From positions 602,001 through 666,000 of the forward strand of contig NZ_CP096972.1 in NCBI RefSeq assembly GCF_024758725.1: a stretch of 64,000 nt of DNA, written 5' to 3'. The notes beneath the pieces are model-generated. The model saw only the letters and a list, made by a program, of their open reading frames with translations, did no database searches and was not told the DNA's origin. Source of the DNA: Sphingomonas sp. SUN039. Lineage in GTDB: Bacteria; Pseudomonadota; Alphaproteobacteria; Sphingomonadales; Sphingomonadaceae. Every line of letters starts with the position of its first letter. The stretch's first letter is position 1. Made by a program: the position numbers and the translations under genes. Positions 26,316 to 36,401 of this stretch are shown here, piece after piece.

Positions 26316-26410
26316 GGCATGTCCCCCTGTTGAATGCGAGACGCGTTTAGCGCGCTTCAAATAGCGCGAACACTCCCATTTGGGGTATATCGAAACGCGC
26401 CACACTCACC

Positions 26411-26439
26411 TTGCACCGCAATATCCCCTGTCCTAAAGC
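26411..26439 (+). promoter_or_regulatory. Candidate promoter of the nuo operon
   Basis: TTGCAC (26411-26416) and TAAAGC (26434-26439) are 17 bp apart, 45 bp before the nuoA start, in the divergent ybjN/nuoA gap. This is a moderate sigma-70-like match chosen by position. Confidence 0.35.
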
Positions 26440-26484
26440 CGCGTCGAAAGCGGGCACGCGCGCCTGCCGTTCGGAGTCGTGTGC

Positions 26485-26862
26485 ATGACGCAAGTCGCGG
26501 CGGGTTACCTGCCGATCCTGCTGTTCCTCGCCATTGCGCTGGCGATCAGCTGTGTCTTCGTGTTCGGGCCGATGGTCGCGCAGCGCTTTACCGGCGCGTA
26601 CAATCCGACCCCCGAAAAACTCAGCGAATATGAATGCGGCTTCCCCGCGTTCGAGGACAGCCGCGCACAATATGACGTGCGCTTTTACCTCGTCGCCATC
26701 CTGTTCATCGTCTTCGATCTGGAGGCGGCATTTCTTTATCCCTGGGCGGTCAGTCTTCAGCACAGCGGCTGGACCGGCTGGACCGCGATGATGGTGTTCC
26801 TCGCCGAGCTTGCGCTGGGCCTGGCTTATGCGTGGAAGAAGGGGGCGCTGGAGTGGGAGTAG
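26485..26862 (+). CDS. nuoA: NADH-quinone oxidoreductase subunit A
   Basis: First gene of the complex I operon, 125 aa, an integral membrane subunit at the quinone-site hinge. Three TM helices are visible ([54 protein letters not shown]) with the conserved [10 protein letters not shown] loop. GTG 26479 is also in frame, but GGAG at 26473-26476 is correctly spaced for ATG 26485. The stop overlaps the probable nuoB start. Confidence 0.95.
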   Translation: MTQVAAGYLPILLFLAIALAISCVFVFGPMVAQRFTGAYNPTPEKLSEYECGFPAFEDSRAQYDVRFYLVAILFIVFDLEAAFLYPWAVSLQHSGWTGWTAMMVFLAELALGLAYAWKKGALEWE

Positions 26863-27401
26863 AACTGGCCCGCAGCGCCGCCGCCGAGGGGCGGCTAATC
26901 ATGCCGAGCGATCCGCTGTTCGCCGACATGCAGAGCGAACTCGACAACAAGGGCTTCCTCGTCGCGTCGACCGAGGATCTGTTCCATTGGGCGCGCACCG
27001 GTTCGCTGTGGTGGATGACGTTCGGGCTGGCGTGCTGCGCGGTCGAAATGATCCACGTCAACATGCCGCGTTACGACCTCGAACGCTTCGGCGTGGCGCC
27101 GCGCGCCAGTCCGCGCCAGAGCGACGTGATGATCGTCGCGGGAACGCTCTGCAACAAAATGGCTCCGGCGCTCCGCAAGGTGTACGACCAGATGTCGGAC
27201 CCGAAATACGTTATCTCGATGGGGTCGTGTGCCAACGGCGGCGGCTATTACCACTATAGCTACAGCGTCGTGCGCGGCTGCGACCGGATCGTGCCGGTGG
27301 ATATCTATGTGCCCGGGTGCCCGCCGACGGCCGAAGCGCTGTTGTACGGGATCATGCAGCTACAGCGGAAAATCCGCCGCGTCGGGACGATCGAACGCTA
27401 A
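26853..27401 (+). CDS. nuoB: NADH-quinone oxidoreductase subunit B
   Basis: Peripheral-arm subunit carrying cluster N2, the electron donor to quinone, 182 aa from GTG 26853. N2 ligands are visible as GLACCAVEM (tandem Cys), [16 protein letters not shown] and [15 protein letters not shown] 26853 overlaps the nuoA stop; the ATG at 26901 would also leave a complete domain, so the first 16 residues are uncertain. It ends in TAATG shared with nuoC. Confidence 0.95.
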   Translation: MGVELARSAAAEGRLIMPSDPLFADMQSELDNKGFLVASTEDLFHWARTGSLWWMTFGLACCAVEMIHVNMPRYDLERFGVAPRASPRQSDVMIVAGTLCNKMAPALRKVYDQMSDPKYVISMGSCANGGGYYHYSYSVVRGCDRIVPVDIYVPGCPPTAEALLYGIMQLQRKIRRVGTIER

Positions 27402-28210
27402 TGGGACATCCCGCGCCCGCTTATGCCGCCAATGACGGCGCGATCGATCTTGCCCGCAAGCTTTGCGGCAAGGCGGTGCTCGATGCGTGGGACAAGGTCG
27501 GCGAGGTTACGTTGCTTGTCGCACGCGATGGCCTCGTCGCCGCCATGACTGCGTTGCGCGATGCCGGTTACCAGCAGTTGATGGAAATCGCGGGCGTCGA
27601 TTACCCCGAGCGGCCTGAGCGGTTCGAGGTGGTCTATCACCTGCTCAGCGTGACCAAGAACCACCGCATCCGCGTCAAGGTGACAACCGATGAGGTAAAG
27701 CCGGTGCCAAGCGTCACCGGCATCTGGCCGGTCGCCGGGTGGCTCGAGCGCGAGGTGTTCGACATGTACGGCGTGCTGTTCAGCGGCAATGCCGACCTGC
27801 GGCGCATCCTCACCGATTACGGTTTCGTGGGACATCCGCAGCGCAAGGATTTCCCGCTGACCGGCTTCACCGAACTGCGCTGGTCCGAAGAAGCCAAGCG
27901 CGTGGTCAGCGAACCGGTACGGTTGGCGCAGGATTTCCGCACCTTCGATTTCCTGTCGCCGTGGGAAGGTGCCGAATACGCGCTGCCGGGCGACGAGAAG
28001 GCGGCACTGCCCGAAGCCAAGGGCGCGCCGTCGCCTGTGACGGCGGATCAGGTGAAAAAGGCCGATGCCGCCGCGACCCCCGCCAAGGCGCCGCCGCCCA
28101 AGCCCAAGGTCACCGAAAAAGTCGGCGACAGCGGTGCGGATGCGAAGACAGTCGCCGCCGCCAAGCCGCGCGCCCCGCGTAAACCGCGTGCGCCGAAGGG
28201 AGCCGCGTAA
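27401..28210 (+). CDS. nuoC: NADH-quinone oxidoreductase subunit C with Ala/Pro/Lys-rich tail
   Basis: The 30-kDa peripheral subunit, 269 aa. The conserved core runs to about residue 200 and contains [19 protein letters not shown], then [17 protein letters not shown] and [19 protein letters not shown]. After it comes a roughly 65-residue low-complexity tail ([19 protein letters not shown] ... [13 protein letters not shown]), longer than needed for the fold and strongly basic at its end. The ATG overlaps the nuoB stop and the TAA overlaps the nuoD ATG. Confidence 0.95.
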   Translation: MGHPAPAYAANDGAIDLARKLCGKAVLDAWDKVGEVTLLVARDGLVAAMTALRDAGYQQLMEIAGVDYPERPERFEVVYHLLSVTKNHRIRVKVTTDEVKPVPSVTGIWPVAGWLEREVFDMYGVLFSGNADLRRILTDYGFVGHPQRKDFPLTGFTELRWSEEAKRVVSEPVRLAQDFRTFDFLSPWEGAEYALPGDEKAALPEAKGAPSPVTADQVKKADAAATPAKAPPPKPKVTEKVGDSGADAKTVAAAKPRAPRKPRAPKGAA

Positions 28211-29466
28211 TGGCTGAGGTTCTCGAAGACGCCATCTCGACGCGGCGCATCGTAACGGTCGGCAATCAGGCGGGAAGCGAAACCCCCGGTGACACCGCGA
28301 TCGACAATTATACGATCAATTTCGGGCCGCAGCATCCCGCCGCGCACGGCGTGCTGCGCCTTGTCATGGAGCTCGACGGGGAGATCGTCGAGCGCTGCGA
28401 TCCGCATATCGGACTGCTTCATCGCGGCACCGAAAAGCTGATCGAGTATAAGACCTATTTGCAGGCGCTGCCCTATTTCGACCGGCTCGATTATTGCTCG
28501 CCGCTCTGCATGGAGCACAGCTATGTGCTGGCGATCGAGAAACTGCTCGATCTGGAAGTTCCGCTGCGTGCCCAATACCTTCGCGTCTTCTTTGCAGAAC
28601 TGACGCGAATATCGAACCACATGCTGAATCTCGGTTCGCACGTCATGGATGTCGGCGCGATGACGCCGAATTTGTGGATGTTCGAGGTGCGCGAGGATTG
28701 CCTGAACTTCTTCGAACGCGCGTCGGGCGCGCGCATGCACAGCGCCTATTTCCGGCCCGGCGGCGTGCATCAGGACGTGCCGCTGAAGCTGCTGACCGAC
28801 ATCGCCGACTGGCTCGACACGCGGCTGCCGCGCCTGTTCGAGGATGCGATTTCGCTCGTCGCCGACAACCGCATTTTCAAACAGCGCAACGTCGATATCG
28901 GCGTGGTGACGAAGGACGATGCGCTGCGTTGGGGCTTTTCCGGCCCGATGATCCGGGGCAGCGGCATCGCCTGGGATTTGCGGAAATCGCAGCCCTATGA
29001 CGTCTATGCCAAGGTCGATTTCGACGTGCCCGTCGGCACGCGCGGCGATTGCTACGACCGGTTCATGTGCCGCGTCGAGGAAGTCCGCCAGTCGGCGCGC
29101 ATCATGAAGCAATGCCTGCAGGACATGCCCGAGGGGCCGATCCTGACCGACGACCGCAAGGTCGCGCCGCCCAAGCGCGCCGAAATGAAGACGTCGATGG
29201 AAGCGATGATCCATCACTTCAAACTCTACACCGAAGGCTTCCACGTCCCCGCCGGCGAAGTCTATGTCGCGACCGAAAGCCCCAAGGGCGAATTCGGCGT
29301 CTACCTGGTCGCCGATGGCACCAACAAGCCGTATCGCTGCAAGATCCGCCCGACCGCGTTCAGCCATTTGCAGGCGATGGACTTCATGATGAAGGGCCAC
29401 ATGCTTGCGGATACGACGGCGGTGCTCGGCGCGATGGATATCGTGTTCGGGGAGTGCGACCGGTGA
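28210..29466 (+). CDS. nuoD: NADH-quinone oxidoreductase subunit D
   Basis: The 49-kDa subunit forming the quinone site with NuoB, 418 aa. The N-terminal part of the fold shows [40 protein letters not shown], and the C-terminus ends [11 protein letters not shown]. About 30 residues precede the fold, a modest extension. It overlaps the following small gene by 4 bp (GTGA). Confidence 0.97.
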   Translation: MAEVLEDAISTRRIVTVGNQAGSETPGDTAIDNYTINFGPQHPAAHGVLRLVMELDGEIVERCDPHIGLLHRGTEKLIEYKTYLQALPYFDRLDYCSPLCMEHSYVLAIEKLLDLEVPLRAQYLRVFFAELTRISNHMLNLGSHVMDVGAMTPNLWMFEVREDCLNFFERASGARMHSAYFRPGGVHQDVPLKLLTDIADWLDTRLPRLFEDAISLVADNRIFKQRNVDIGVVTKDDALRWGFSGPMIRGSGIAWDLRKSQPYDVYAKVDFDVPVGTRGDCYDRFMCRVEEVRQSARIMKQCLQDMPEGPILTDDRKVAPPKRAEMKTSMEAMIHHFKLYTEGFHVPAGEVYVATESPKGEFGVYLVADGTNKPYRCKIRPTAFSHLQAMDFMMKGHMLADTTAVLGAMDIVFGECDR

Positions 29467-29717
29467 GCCAGGGAAGCAACTGGGTTTCCTCGCAGGAGGC
29501 GCGAAGCGCGAAGCGGAAGCAGATGCTTTTCGTTTGCGCCTTTGCTCTCTTTGCTCTGGTTTCCGGTGCAGACGTTGCTAGAAATTTTAGTCAACTGACC
29601 GCCCAATTGGGTTTGACTTGGGACGGCGTTGTAGCCGTCGCAAAGTTGATCAATCCAATGATGTTCGGTGCGTTGGCTTTGATGCACCTCAGATCAAATG
29701 ACGGCGCTGATGGCTGA
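29463..29717 (+). CDS. Small two-helix membrane protein inserted between nuoD and nuoE
   Basis: An 84-residue reading frame starting GTG 29463, overlapping the nuoD stop, and ending inside the start of nuoE. It has a charged N-terminus ([12 protein letters not shown]) followed by two hydrophobic stretches, [18 protein letters not shown] and [19 protein letters not shown]. It matches no nuo subunit known to me. Codon use is visibly less GC-biased than its neighbours. It may be a recent insertion or a lineage-specific complex I accessory protein. Being a true gene is likely from the perfect stop/start overlaps, but not certain. Confidence 0.5.
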   Translation: MSQGSNWVSSQEARSAKRKQMLFVCAFALFALVSGADVARNFSQLTAQLGLTWDGVVAVAKLINPMMFGALALMHLRSNDGADG

Positions 29718-30369
29718 CGCACCCCACATCCCCGACGAGGCCGAAACCGGCAGCTTTGCTTGGACGCCCGCGAACGCCACCAAGGCCGCCGAGATCATCG
29801 CGCGCTATCCCGCCGGTCGCCAGCAATCGGCGGTGATGCCGCTGCTCGACCTCGCCCAGCGGCAGGTCGGCGCGGAGACGACCACGCAGGGGTGGCTACC
29901 CGTGCCGGTGATCGAGTTCGTCGCCGCGCAGCTCGGCATGCCCTATATGCGCGCGTACGAAGTTGTGACCTTCTACACGATGTACAACATGGCCCCGGTC
30001 GGGCAGTTCCATGTGCAGGTTTGCGGCACGACGCCGTGCATGTTGCGTGGGTCGGACGATGTGATGGCGGCGTGCCAGAACAAGGGGCTGTCGAAGGGTA
30101 AGACGACGCCCGACGGGCTGTTCACGCTGACCGAGGTCGAATGCATGGGCAATTGTTCGTCGGCGCCGATGGTGCAGATCAACGACGACAATTACGAGGA
30201 CCTCGACTACGACCGCATGACCGCGATCCTAGACGCACTGGCGGCGGGTGAGACGCCCAAGACGGGGACGCACGAACCGGGGCGGCACACGGTCGAGCCG
30301 CTCGGCGGGCCGACGACGCTCGTCGAAATGGTCGCGGCTAACCACGATTACCGTAAGGAATGGGCATGA
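29710..30369 (+). CDS. nuoE: NADH-quinone oxidoreductase subunit E
   Basis: The 24-kDa thioredoxin-fold subunit with a [2Fe-2S] cluster N1a, 219 aa from ATG 29710. The ligand Cys residues are in VCGTTPCMLRG and VECMGNCSSAPMVQIN. ATG 29698 is also in frame; I prefer 29710 because [12 protein letters not shown] is a usual form of the start. Neither has a clear ribosome binding site, perhaps because translation is coupled to the overlapping 84-aa frame. The stop is followed by a repeat element. Confidence 0.94.
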   Translation: MADAPHIPDEAETGSFAWTPANATKAAEIIARYPAGRQQSAVMPLLDLAQRQVGAETTTQGWLPVPVIEFVAAQLGMPYMRAYEVVTFYTMYNMAPVGQFHVQVCGTTPCMLRGSDDVMAACQNKGLSKGKTTPDGLFTLTEVECMGNCSSAPMVQINDDNYEDLDYDRMTAILDALAAGETPKTGTHEPGRHTVEPLGGPTTLVEMVAANHDYRKEWA

Positions 30370-30402
30370 CCCTCTTCGCCGCGCCAGCGGCTTTCACCCC
30401 TT

Positions 30403-30538
30403 CTTCCTTTGCGCCTTCCTTCTTCTTTGCGCCTTTGCGTGAAACATTGTCCCCCTGCCGCAACGAGGCCAGTGCGGCGATGGAGAGACGTTGTTTCACG
30501 CAAAGGCGCGAAGAAGAAAGGGAAGGCGCTAAGAAGGA
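30403..30538. repeat. Dispersed repeat between nuoE and nuoF (copy 2 of the 20400-20590 family)
   Basis: The left arm (30403-30445) contains TTCTTTGCGCCTTTGCGTGA, and the right arm (30492-30538) contains its near-perfect reverse complement TTTCACGCAAAGGCGCGAAG. Compared with 20400-20590, the arms are in inward instead of outward order. The arms could form a long hairpin in the nuo mRNA. The frame through it that joins nuoF is not a real extension of nuoF. Confidence 0.7.
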
Positions 30539-30567
30539 TTCGGGCCTGCGGCGCTTGGAGGTGGTTT

Positions 30568-31863
30568 GTGCTCGCTGACAAGGACCGCATTTTCACCAAC
30601 CTCTATGGCTTCCAGCCGTGGTCGCTCGACGCCGCGATGGCGCGTGGTGACTGGAGCGATACCAAGGCGCTGATGGCGGCCGGGCAGGACGCGATCATCG
30701 ACAGCATCAAGACGAGCGGATTGCGCGGGCGCGGCGGGGCGGGGTTCCCGACGGGGATGAAGTGGAGCTTCATGCCCAAGGAACCCAAGCCCGACCGGCC
30801 CAACTTCCTCGTCATCAACGCCGACGAGTCCGAGCCCGGCAGTTGCAAGGACCGCGAGATTATCCGCCACGATCCGCACAAGCTGATCGAAGGCGCGCTG
30901 ATCGCCGGTTACGCGATGCGCGCGCGCGCTGCGTATATCTACATTCGCGGCGAATATATCCGCGAGGCCGAGACGCTGTTTGCGGCGGTTGCTGAGGCCT
31001 ATGCCAAGGGGCTGCTCGGCAAGAACGCGGCGAAATCGGGCTATGATTTCGATGTATTCGTCCACCGGGGCGCGGGCGCGTATATCTGCGGCGAAGAGAC
31101 CGCGATGCTCGAAAGCCTCGAGGGCAAAAAGGGCCAGCCGCGCCTGAAGCCGCCGTTCCCGGCTGGTGCGGGCCTCTATGGCTGCCCGACGACGGTCAAC
31201 AATGTCGAAAGCATTGCCGTCGTGCCCACAATCCTGCGGCGCGGACCTGCTTGGTTCGCCGGGATCGGCACGCCGAAGAACGAAGGCACCAAGCTCTTCC
31301 AGATTTCGGGCCATGTCGAGCGGCCCTGCGTGGTCGAGGAAGCGATGAGCATCCCGTTCCGCGAACTGATCGACAAGCATTGCGGTGGCATTCGCGGTGG
31401 GTGGGACAATCTGCTCGCGGTCATTCCCGGCGGCTCGTCGGTGCCGCTTGTCCCCGCCGCGCAGATCATCGACGCGCCGATGGACTTCGACGGGCTGAAG
31501 GCGCTCGGCTCGGGCCTTGGAACCGCTGCGGTTATCGTGATGGATAAATCGACCGACATCGTCCGCGCCATTTCGCGGCTGTCTTACTTCTACAAGCACG
31601 AAAGCTGCGGCCAGTGCACCCCGTGCCGCGAAGGCACCGGCTGGATGTGGCGGATGATGGAGCGCCTGCGCGTCGGCGACGGCGAAATCGCCGATATCGA
31701 CATGTTGCACGAAGTGACCAAACAGGTCGAAGGCCACACCATCTGCGCGCTGGGCGACGCGGCGGCCTGGCCGATCCAGGGCCTGATCCGCCATTTCCGC
31801 CCCGAACTCGAACGCCGTATGGCGGAGCGCAACGCCCCGCCGATGCTGGAGGCTGCCGAATGA
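30568..31863 (+). CDS. nuoF: NADH-quinone oxidoreductase subunit F
   Basis: The 51-kDa subunit binding NADH, FMN and cluster N3, 431 aa. Motifs are [16 protein letters not shown] (FMN/NADH glycine-rich loop), [35 protein letters not shown] and the N3 site [19 protein letters not shown] 30568 is chosen because GGAGG at 30557-30561 is well placed and because the in-frame extension to 30409 is encoded by the repeat element. Its stop overlaps the next ATG (ATGA). Confidence 0.96.
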   Translation: MLADKDRIFTNLYGFQPWSLDAAMARGDWSDTKALMAAGQDAIIDSIKTSGLRGRGGAGFPTGMKWSFMPKEPKPDRPNFLVINADESEPGSCKDREIIRHDPHKLIEGALIAGYAMRARAAYIYIRGEYIREAETLFAAVAEAYAKGLLGKNAAKSGYDFDVFVHRGAGAYICGEETAMLESLEGKKGQPRLKPPFPAGAGLYGCPTTVNNVESIAVVPTILRRGPAWFAGIGTPKNEGTKLFQISGHVERPCVVEEAMSIPFRELIDKHCGGIRGGWDNLLAVIPGGSSVPLVPAAQIIDAPMDFDGLKALGSGLGTAAVIVMDKSTDIVRAISRLSYFYKHESCGQCTPCREGTGWMWRMMERLRVGDGEIADIDMLHEVTKQVEGHTICALGDAAAWPIQGLIRHFRPELERRMAERNAPPMLEAAE

Positions 31864-32543
31864 AACCGCTTCTCGCGCTGCTCGCTTGCGTCACCCTCGT
31901 CACGCCTGCACTGGCGCAGGAAACCGGCTCGCTGATCCAGAAGCGCCGCGCCGCGCAGATCGATTCGACCTCACCTGCAGGCGCGCGCAATACGATGTTC
32001 CAGTTCGCACAGTGCATCGTGTCGCGCGACAAGGGACGGGTTGCGCGGATGCTCGAACTGCCCGTGGACAATGCCGAATACCGCCGGATCGCCAACAAGC
32101 TGTTCGACACGACCGACGACGAATGCCTGAGCGATGGCGGGCTGGCGTTCAATTCGACGTTATTCGCCGGTGCAGTGTTCGAGGCGTTGTACATCCGCGA
32201 CTATAAATACGGCGGGCCGACCAGCTTCGCGCCCGAACTGAAGACAAACTATGTCGCGCTCTACCCGACGCCTTTGTCGCCCGTAGCGCGGCAAGCGCTG
32301 ACGCTCGAGCAATTCGGCGAGTGCATTGCGCGCGCCGAGCCTGTCGAAGCGCGCAAATTATTGCTGTCGCTACCCGGTTCGTCGACCGAGCGCGAACAGT
32401 TCGCGCTGCTCAACCCGCGCATCGGCGCGTGCGTTGTGCAGGGCTCGACCCTGACCATGTCCAAGGCCATCGTGCGCGGCGCACTGGCCGAGGGGATGTA
32501 CCGGCTGTCGCTGGCGTCCGCCGGCGCGGGAGCAGCAAAGTGA
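31860..32543 (+). CDS. Secreted hypothetical protein between nuoF and nuoG
   Basis: A 227-residue protein with a clear signal peptide ([17 protein letters not shown]) and a helical mature chain. Four cysteines occur in [23 protein letters not shown] and IGACVVQG. The FAQCIVSR and FGECIARA contexts look like two related halves, each pairing with a later Cys, suggesting an internal duplication with disulfides. It overlaps the nuoF stop by 4 bp and lies 24 bp before nuoG, so it is expressed with complex I, yet it would be periplasmic. I do not recognise the family. Confidence 0.75.
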   Translation: MKPLLALLACVTLVTPALAQETGSLIQKRRAAQIDSTSPAGARNTMFQFAQCIVSRDKGRVARMLELPVDNAEYRRIANKLFDTTDDECLSDGGLAFNSTLFAGAVFEALYIRDYKYGGPTSFAPELKTNYVALYPTPLSPVARQALTLEQFGECIARAEPVEARKLLLSLPGSSTEREQFALLNPRIGACVVQGSTLTMSKAIVRGALAEGMYRLSLASAGAGAAK

Positions 32544-32567
32544 AGTTCGGTTCCATGGAGCACGGAG

Positions 32568-34574
32568 ATGCCTAAACTGACCGTCGACGGCATCGACGTC
32601 GAAGTCCCTGCGGGCGCGACCGTGCTGCAGGCTTGCGAGGCTGCGGGGAAGGAGATTCCGCGCTTCTGCTACCACGAGCGGCTGAGCATCGCGGGCAATT
32701 GCCGGATGTGCCTAGTCGAGGTCGCGCCGGGGCCGCCCAAGCCGCAGGCGTCGTGCGCGCTGCCCGCTGCCGAGGGGCAGATGGTCCGGACGGATTCGCC
32801 CATGGTGAAGAAGGCGCGCGAGGGGGTGATGGAGTTCCTGCTCATCAACCACCCGCTCGATTGCCCGATCTGCGATCAGGGCGGCGAATGCGATCTGCAG
32901 GACCAGAGCGTCGCCTATGGCAAGGGCAACAGCCGCTACGACGAGAACAAGCGCGCGGTCACCGAGAAATACATGGGGCCGATCGTCAAGACGGTGATGA
33001 CGCGCTGCATCCAGTGCACGCGCTGCATCCGCTTTGCCGAAGAAGTCGCGGGTGTCGAGGACATCGGCGCGATCGGGCGCGGCGAGAATATGCAGATTAC
33101 AACCTATCTGGAACATGCAATCCAGTCCGAACTGTCAGGCAACGTCGTCGATCTGTGTCCGGTGGGCGCGCTGACCAGCAAGCCCTATGCGTTCGAGGCG
33201 CGGCCGTGGGAGCTGAAAAAGACCCACAGCATCGACGTGATGGACGCGGTCGGCACCAACATCCGGCTCGACAGTCGCGGGCGGCAAGTGCTGCGCGCGT
33301 TGCCGCGCATCAACGAGGACGTGAACGAGGAATGGGCCTCGGATAAGACGCGCCATGCGGTCGACGGCCTTGTCAGGAAGCGGCTCGACCGGCCCTATGT
33401 GCGCGTGAACGGCAAGTTGCAGCCTGCGTCATGGGACGAAGCTTTCGCAGCGATCAAGGCGGTCGATGCGGGTAGCAGTGTTGCCGCTATTGCGGGGGAC
33501 TTGGTCGACTGCGAGACCATGTATGCGGCGAAGGTGCTACTGCGGAACCTGGGGTCGTCGCTGCTCGAAGGGCGGCAAACGGGCCTGAAATACGATGTTT
33601 CTTCGCTGTCGGCGGTGAATTTCAACACCACCATATCGGGGATCGAGACGGCGGACGTCATCCTGCTGGTCGGCACGAATTTGCGCTGGGAAGCACCGCT
33701 GGTGAACACCCGCGTTCGGAAAGCGATCAAGCGCGGGGCCAGGGTTTTCGCCATCGGGCCGGAGACCGATCTTACTTATAAGGCGCACTGGCTTGGAAGC
33801 GACGTCGGCGCCCTGACCAAATTGCCGAAGGATTTGGCCGATGCTTTCGGTGCGGCGGAACGACCTGCGATTATCGTCGGCGGCGGGGCGCTAAAGATGG
33901 ACGGTGTGCACGGCGCGGCACTCGCGCTGGCGGAGAAGTTCAATTTGGTGAGGGAAGGGTGGAACGGATTCAACGTCCTGCACTTCTCGGCGGCGCGGAT
34001 GGGCGGGCTGATGCTCGGCTATGCCCAGCCCGACGGTATATCTGCACTGGTCGGAACCAGATTGGTGTTCGCGCTGGGCGCGGACGAGGTCGATTGGTCG
34101 GCGTTCGGCTCATCGTTCAAGGTGTACATCGGCCATCACGGCGATGCGGGCGCGCATGCTGCCGACGTGATCCTGCCGGGCGCTACCTATGCCGAAAAGG
34201 CGGGGACCTACGTCAATCTCGAAGGCCGCGTGCAGATGGCCGAACGCGCGGTGTTCGCGCCGGGCGATGCGCGCGAGGACTGGGCGATCCTGCGCGCGCT
34301 CAGCGACGTGCTGGGCGCGCGCCTGCCGTTCGACAGTTTCGAAGGGCTTCGCGCGGCAATGGCGGGCGAGGTCCCGGCGCTCGGCGTCGAGGGGCTGGCG
34401 GATTACGGCTGGTCGGCGCCGAAGCTGCCGTCGAAGCCGAAGGGCGAGATTACGGGCTATCCGATCAAGGATTTCTACCTGACCAACGCCATCTGCCGCG
34501 CGTCGCCGACGATGGCCGCGTGTTCGCGCGAGATTGTGCATGGCGAGACCGGGATGCTGGAGGCGGCGGAATGA
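32568..34574 (+). CDS. nuoG: NADH-quinone oxidoreductase subunit G
   Basis: The 75-kDa peripheral subunit, 668 aa, with several Fe-S clusters. The N-terminal 2Fe-2S ferredoxin domain shows IPRFCYHERLSIAGNCRMC, then LLINHPLDCPICDQGGECDL (with the H...C..C ligands of N5 and the [4Fe-4S] ligands) and TRCIQCTRCIRFAEEVAG, followed by VVDLCPVGALTSKPYAF. The molybdopterin-oxidoreductase-like rest of the protein lacks an obvious cofactor role, as usual in NuoG. It is followed by a repeat and then nuoH. Confidence 0.96.
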   Translation: MPKLTVDGIDVEVPAGATVLQACEAAGKEIPRFCYHERLSIAGNCRMCLVEVAPGPPKPQASCALPAAEGQMVRTDSPMVKKAREGVMEFLLINHPLDCPICDQGGECDLQDQSVAYGKGNSRYDENKRAVTEKYMGPIVKTVMTRCIQCTRCIRFAEEVAGVEDIGAIGRGENMQITTYLEHAIQSELSGNVVDLCPVGALTSKPYAFEARPWELKKTHSIDVMDAVGTNIRLDSRGRQVLRALPRINEDVNEEWASDKTRHAVDGLVRKRLDRPYVRVNGKLQPASWDEAFAAIKAVDAGSSVAAIAGDLVDCETMYAAKVLLRNLGSSLLEGRQTGLKYDVSSLSAVNFNTTISGIETADVILLVGTNLRWEAPLVNTRVRKAIKRGARVFAIGPETDLTYKAHWLGSDVGALTKLPKDLADAFGAAERPAIIVGGGALKMDGVHGAALALAEKFNLVREGWNGFNVLHFSAARMGGLMLGYAQPDGISALVGTRLVFALGADEVDWSAFGSSFKVYIGHHGDAGAHAADVILPGATYAEKAGTYVNLEGRVQMAERAVFAPGDAREDWAILRALSDVLGARLPFDSFEGLRAAMAGEVPALGVEGLADYGWSAPKLPSKPKGEITGYPIKDFYLTNAICRASPTMAACSREIVHGETGMLEAAE

Positions 34575-34590
34575 TCGTACGTGATCGTTT

Positions 34591-34757
34591 CCCCTCTCCC
34601 CTTGCGGGAGAGGGCAGGGAGAGGGGCCAGCCGCGTCTGCGGCTGAAAGACTCTTCGCCTCGCTCGACATCGCAAGATTTTTTGCGCCGCAGACGCGGCG
34701 TACCCCTCACCCCGCCGCGCTTCGCGCGTGTCGCCCTCTCCCGCAAGGGGAGAGGGG
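34591..34757. repeat. Intergenic repeat between nuoG and nuoH with perfect 25-bp inverted ends (CTCCC family, copy 2)
   Basis: The left end 34591-34615 (CCCCTCTCCCCTTGCGGGAG...) is the exact reverse complement of 34733-34757. Inside is a second inverted pair, GCCGCGTCTGCGGC (34630-34643) and GCCGCAGACGCGGC (34686-34699). The inner motif is identical in the copy near lexA (58787-58800). The gap nuoG-nuoH is 193 bp and holds nothing else; the nuoH ribosome binding site GGGGGAGGAG lies at its right end. Confidence 0.75.
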
Positions 34758-34767
34758 GAGGAGTGTC

Positions 34768-35907
34768 ATGACCTGGACCGCCTGGGCGCAATCGCATCTC
34801 GGCTACACCGCAGGCTGGCTGGCGTTCAACATTGCGATGGTGTTGCTCATCGCGCTTCCCGTCATGCTTGCGGTCGCGATGATCATTTATGCCGACCGCA
34901 AGATCTGGGCGGCGATGGCACTTCGCAAGGGGCCGAATGTCGTCGGCCCGTTCGGCATCCTCCAGTCGTTTGCCGACGGACTGAAGGTGTTCCTGCAGGA
35001 AACGATCATCCCGTCGAGCGCGAACAAGGGGCTGTTCCTGCTCGCGCCGATCATCACCTTCACTGTGGCGCTGATCGTCTGGGCGGTCATCCCGTTCGAT
35101 GCGGGGATGGCGCTCGCCGATATCAATGTCGGGCTGCTCTATATTCTCGCGGCGAGTTCGCTCGGCGTTTACGGGATCATGATGGCGGGTTGGTCGTCTA
35201 ACTCGAAATACCCGTTTTACAGTGCGTTGCGCGCCGCTGCTCAAATGGTTTCGTATGAAGTCAGCATTGGCTTCGTGCTGATCTCGGTCGTGCTGTGGGC
35301 GGGCAGTTTCAACCTCTCGGTCATCGTCGAGCAGCAGCGTTCGCATCTGTGGATCACCAACGGCTTCGGCTTCAACCCGTTGTTCTTCCCGATGGCGGTG
35401 GTGTTCTTCATCAGCTCGCTGGCGGAAACCGCGCGCGCGCCGTTCGACCTGACCGAGGCCGAAAGCGAGCTCGTCGCGGGGTATCAGACCGAATATTCGT
35501 CGATGGCCTTCGCGCTGTTCTGGCTGGGCGAATACGCCAACGTCATCCTGATGTGCGCGCTCAACGCGATCCTGTTCTGGGGCGGCTATCTGCCGCCAGT
35601 CGACTGGGCACCGCTCTATGTGGTGCCGGGCATCCTGTGGCTGTTCCTCAAGATCCTTGTCTTCTTCTTCCTGTTCAGTTGGGTGAAGGCGACCGTCCCG
35701 CGTTACCGCTACGACCAGTTGATGCGGCTGGGCTGGAAAATCTTCCTGCCGCTGTCGCTGATTTGGGTGGTGCTGGTGAGCGGGTATCTGATGATCAACC
35801 GCTATAACTGCAGCGGTCCCGCCGAGCAGAAGTCCGGCAAGGGCTGGGTGACCCATGACGGCGAATCTGACCTTGGAAAATGCCCTGCCGTGAGTTTCAA
35901 ACAATGA
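34768..35907 (+). CDS. nuoH: NADH-quinone oxidoreductase subunit H
   Basis: Membrane subunit linking the quinone chamber to the proton pumps, 379 aa, with about eight TM helices. Family signatures are [28 protein letters not shown]-like end [20 protein letters not shown], and [22 protein letters not shown]-terminal hydrophilic tail of about 30 residues (ending CPAVSFKQ) extends past the usual end. It overlaps nuoI by 4 bp. Confidence 0.96.
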   Translation: MTWTAWAQSHLGYTAGWLAFNIAMVLLIALPVMLAVAMIIYADRKIWAAMALRKGPNVVGPFGILQSFADGLKVFLQETIIPSSANKGLFLLAPIITFTVALIVWAVIPFDAGMALADINVGLLYILAASSLGVYGIMMAGWSSNSKYPFYSALRAAAQMVSYEVSIGFVLISVVLWAGSFNLSVIVEQQRSHLWITNGFGFNPLFFPMAVVFFISSLAETARAPFDLTEAESELVAGYQTEYSSMAFALFWLGEYANVILMCALNAILFWGGYLPPVDWAPLYVVPGILWLFLKILVFFFLFSWVKATVPRYRYDQLMRLGWKIFLPLSLIWVVLVSGYLMINRYNCSGPAEQKSGKGWVTHDGESDLGKCPAVSFKQ

Positions 35908-36389
35908 ACGTCGCCCACCTCATCAAAACCTTCACCCTGTGGGAGTTCGTCAAGGCGCACGCGCTGACCTTGCGCTACTTCTTCAAGAAGAAGGCCACGA
36001 TCAACTATCCGTTCGAGAAGAACCCGATTTCGCCGCGCTTCCGGGGCGAGCATGCGCTGCGCCGCTATCCGAACGGCGAGGAGCGCTGCATCGCGTGCAA
36101 GCTGTGCGAGGCGGTGTGTCCGGCGCAGGCGATCACCATCGAGGCCGAGCCGCGCGCCGACGGCAGCCGCCGCACGACGCGCTACGACATCGACATGACC
36201 AAGTGCATCTATTGCGGGCTGTGCCAGGAGGCGTGCCCGGTCGATGCCGTGGTCGAGGGGCCGAATTTCGAATTCGCGACCGAAACGCGCGAGGAGCTGA
36301 TCTACGACAAGGCGAAACTGCTCGACAATGGCGACCGCTGGGAACGCGCGATTGCCGCGAACCTTGCCGCCGATGCCCCGTATCGCTAG
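35904..36389 (+). CDS. nuoI: NADH-quinone oxidoreductase subunit I
   Basis: The 23-kDa (TYKY) subunit with two [4Fe-4S] clusters (N6a/N6b), 161 aa. Ligand motifs are [18 protein letters not shown] and [18 protein letters not shown]. The N-terminal amphipathic segment ([18 protein letters not shown]) lies along the membrane. The frame continues 8 codons upstream into nuoH, but ATG 35904 overlaps the nuoH stop and is the normal start. Confidence 0.97.
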   Translation: MNVAHLIKTFTLWEFVKAHALTLRYFFKKKATINYPFEKNPISPRFRGEHALRRYPNGEERCIACKLCEAVCPAQAITIEAEPRADGSRRTTRYDIDMTKCIYCGLCQEACPVDAVVEGPNFEFATETREELIYDKAKLLDNGDRWERAIAANLAADAPYR

Positions 36390-36401
36390 GCGGCGCGCAG
36401 C

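Noticed and set aside
28048-29400. 450-codon minus-strand frame opposite nuoC and nuoD
   Set aside because: Shadow of conserved complex I genes.
30409-30567. N-terminal extension of nuoF by 53 codons
   Set aside because: Encoded by a dispersed repeat; GTG 30568 has a strong ribosome binding site and gives the normal NuoF start.
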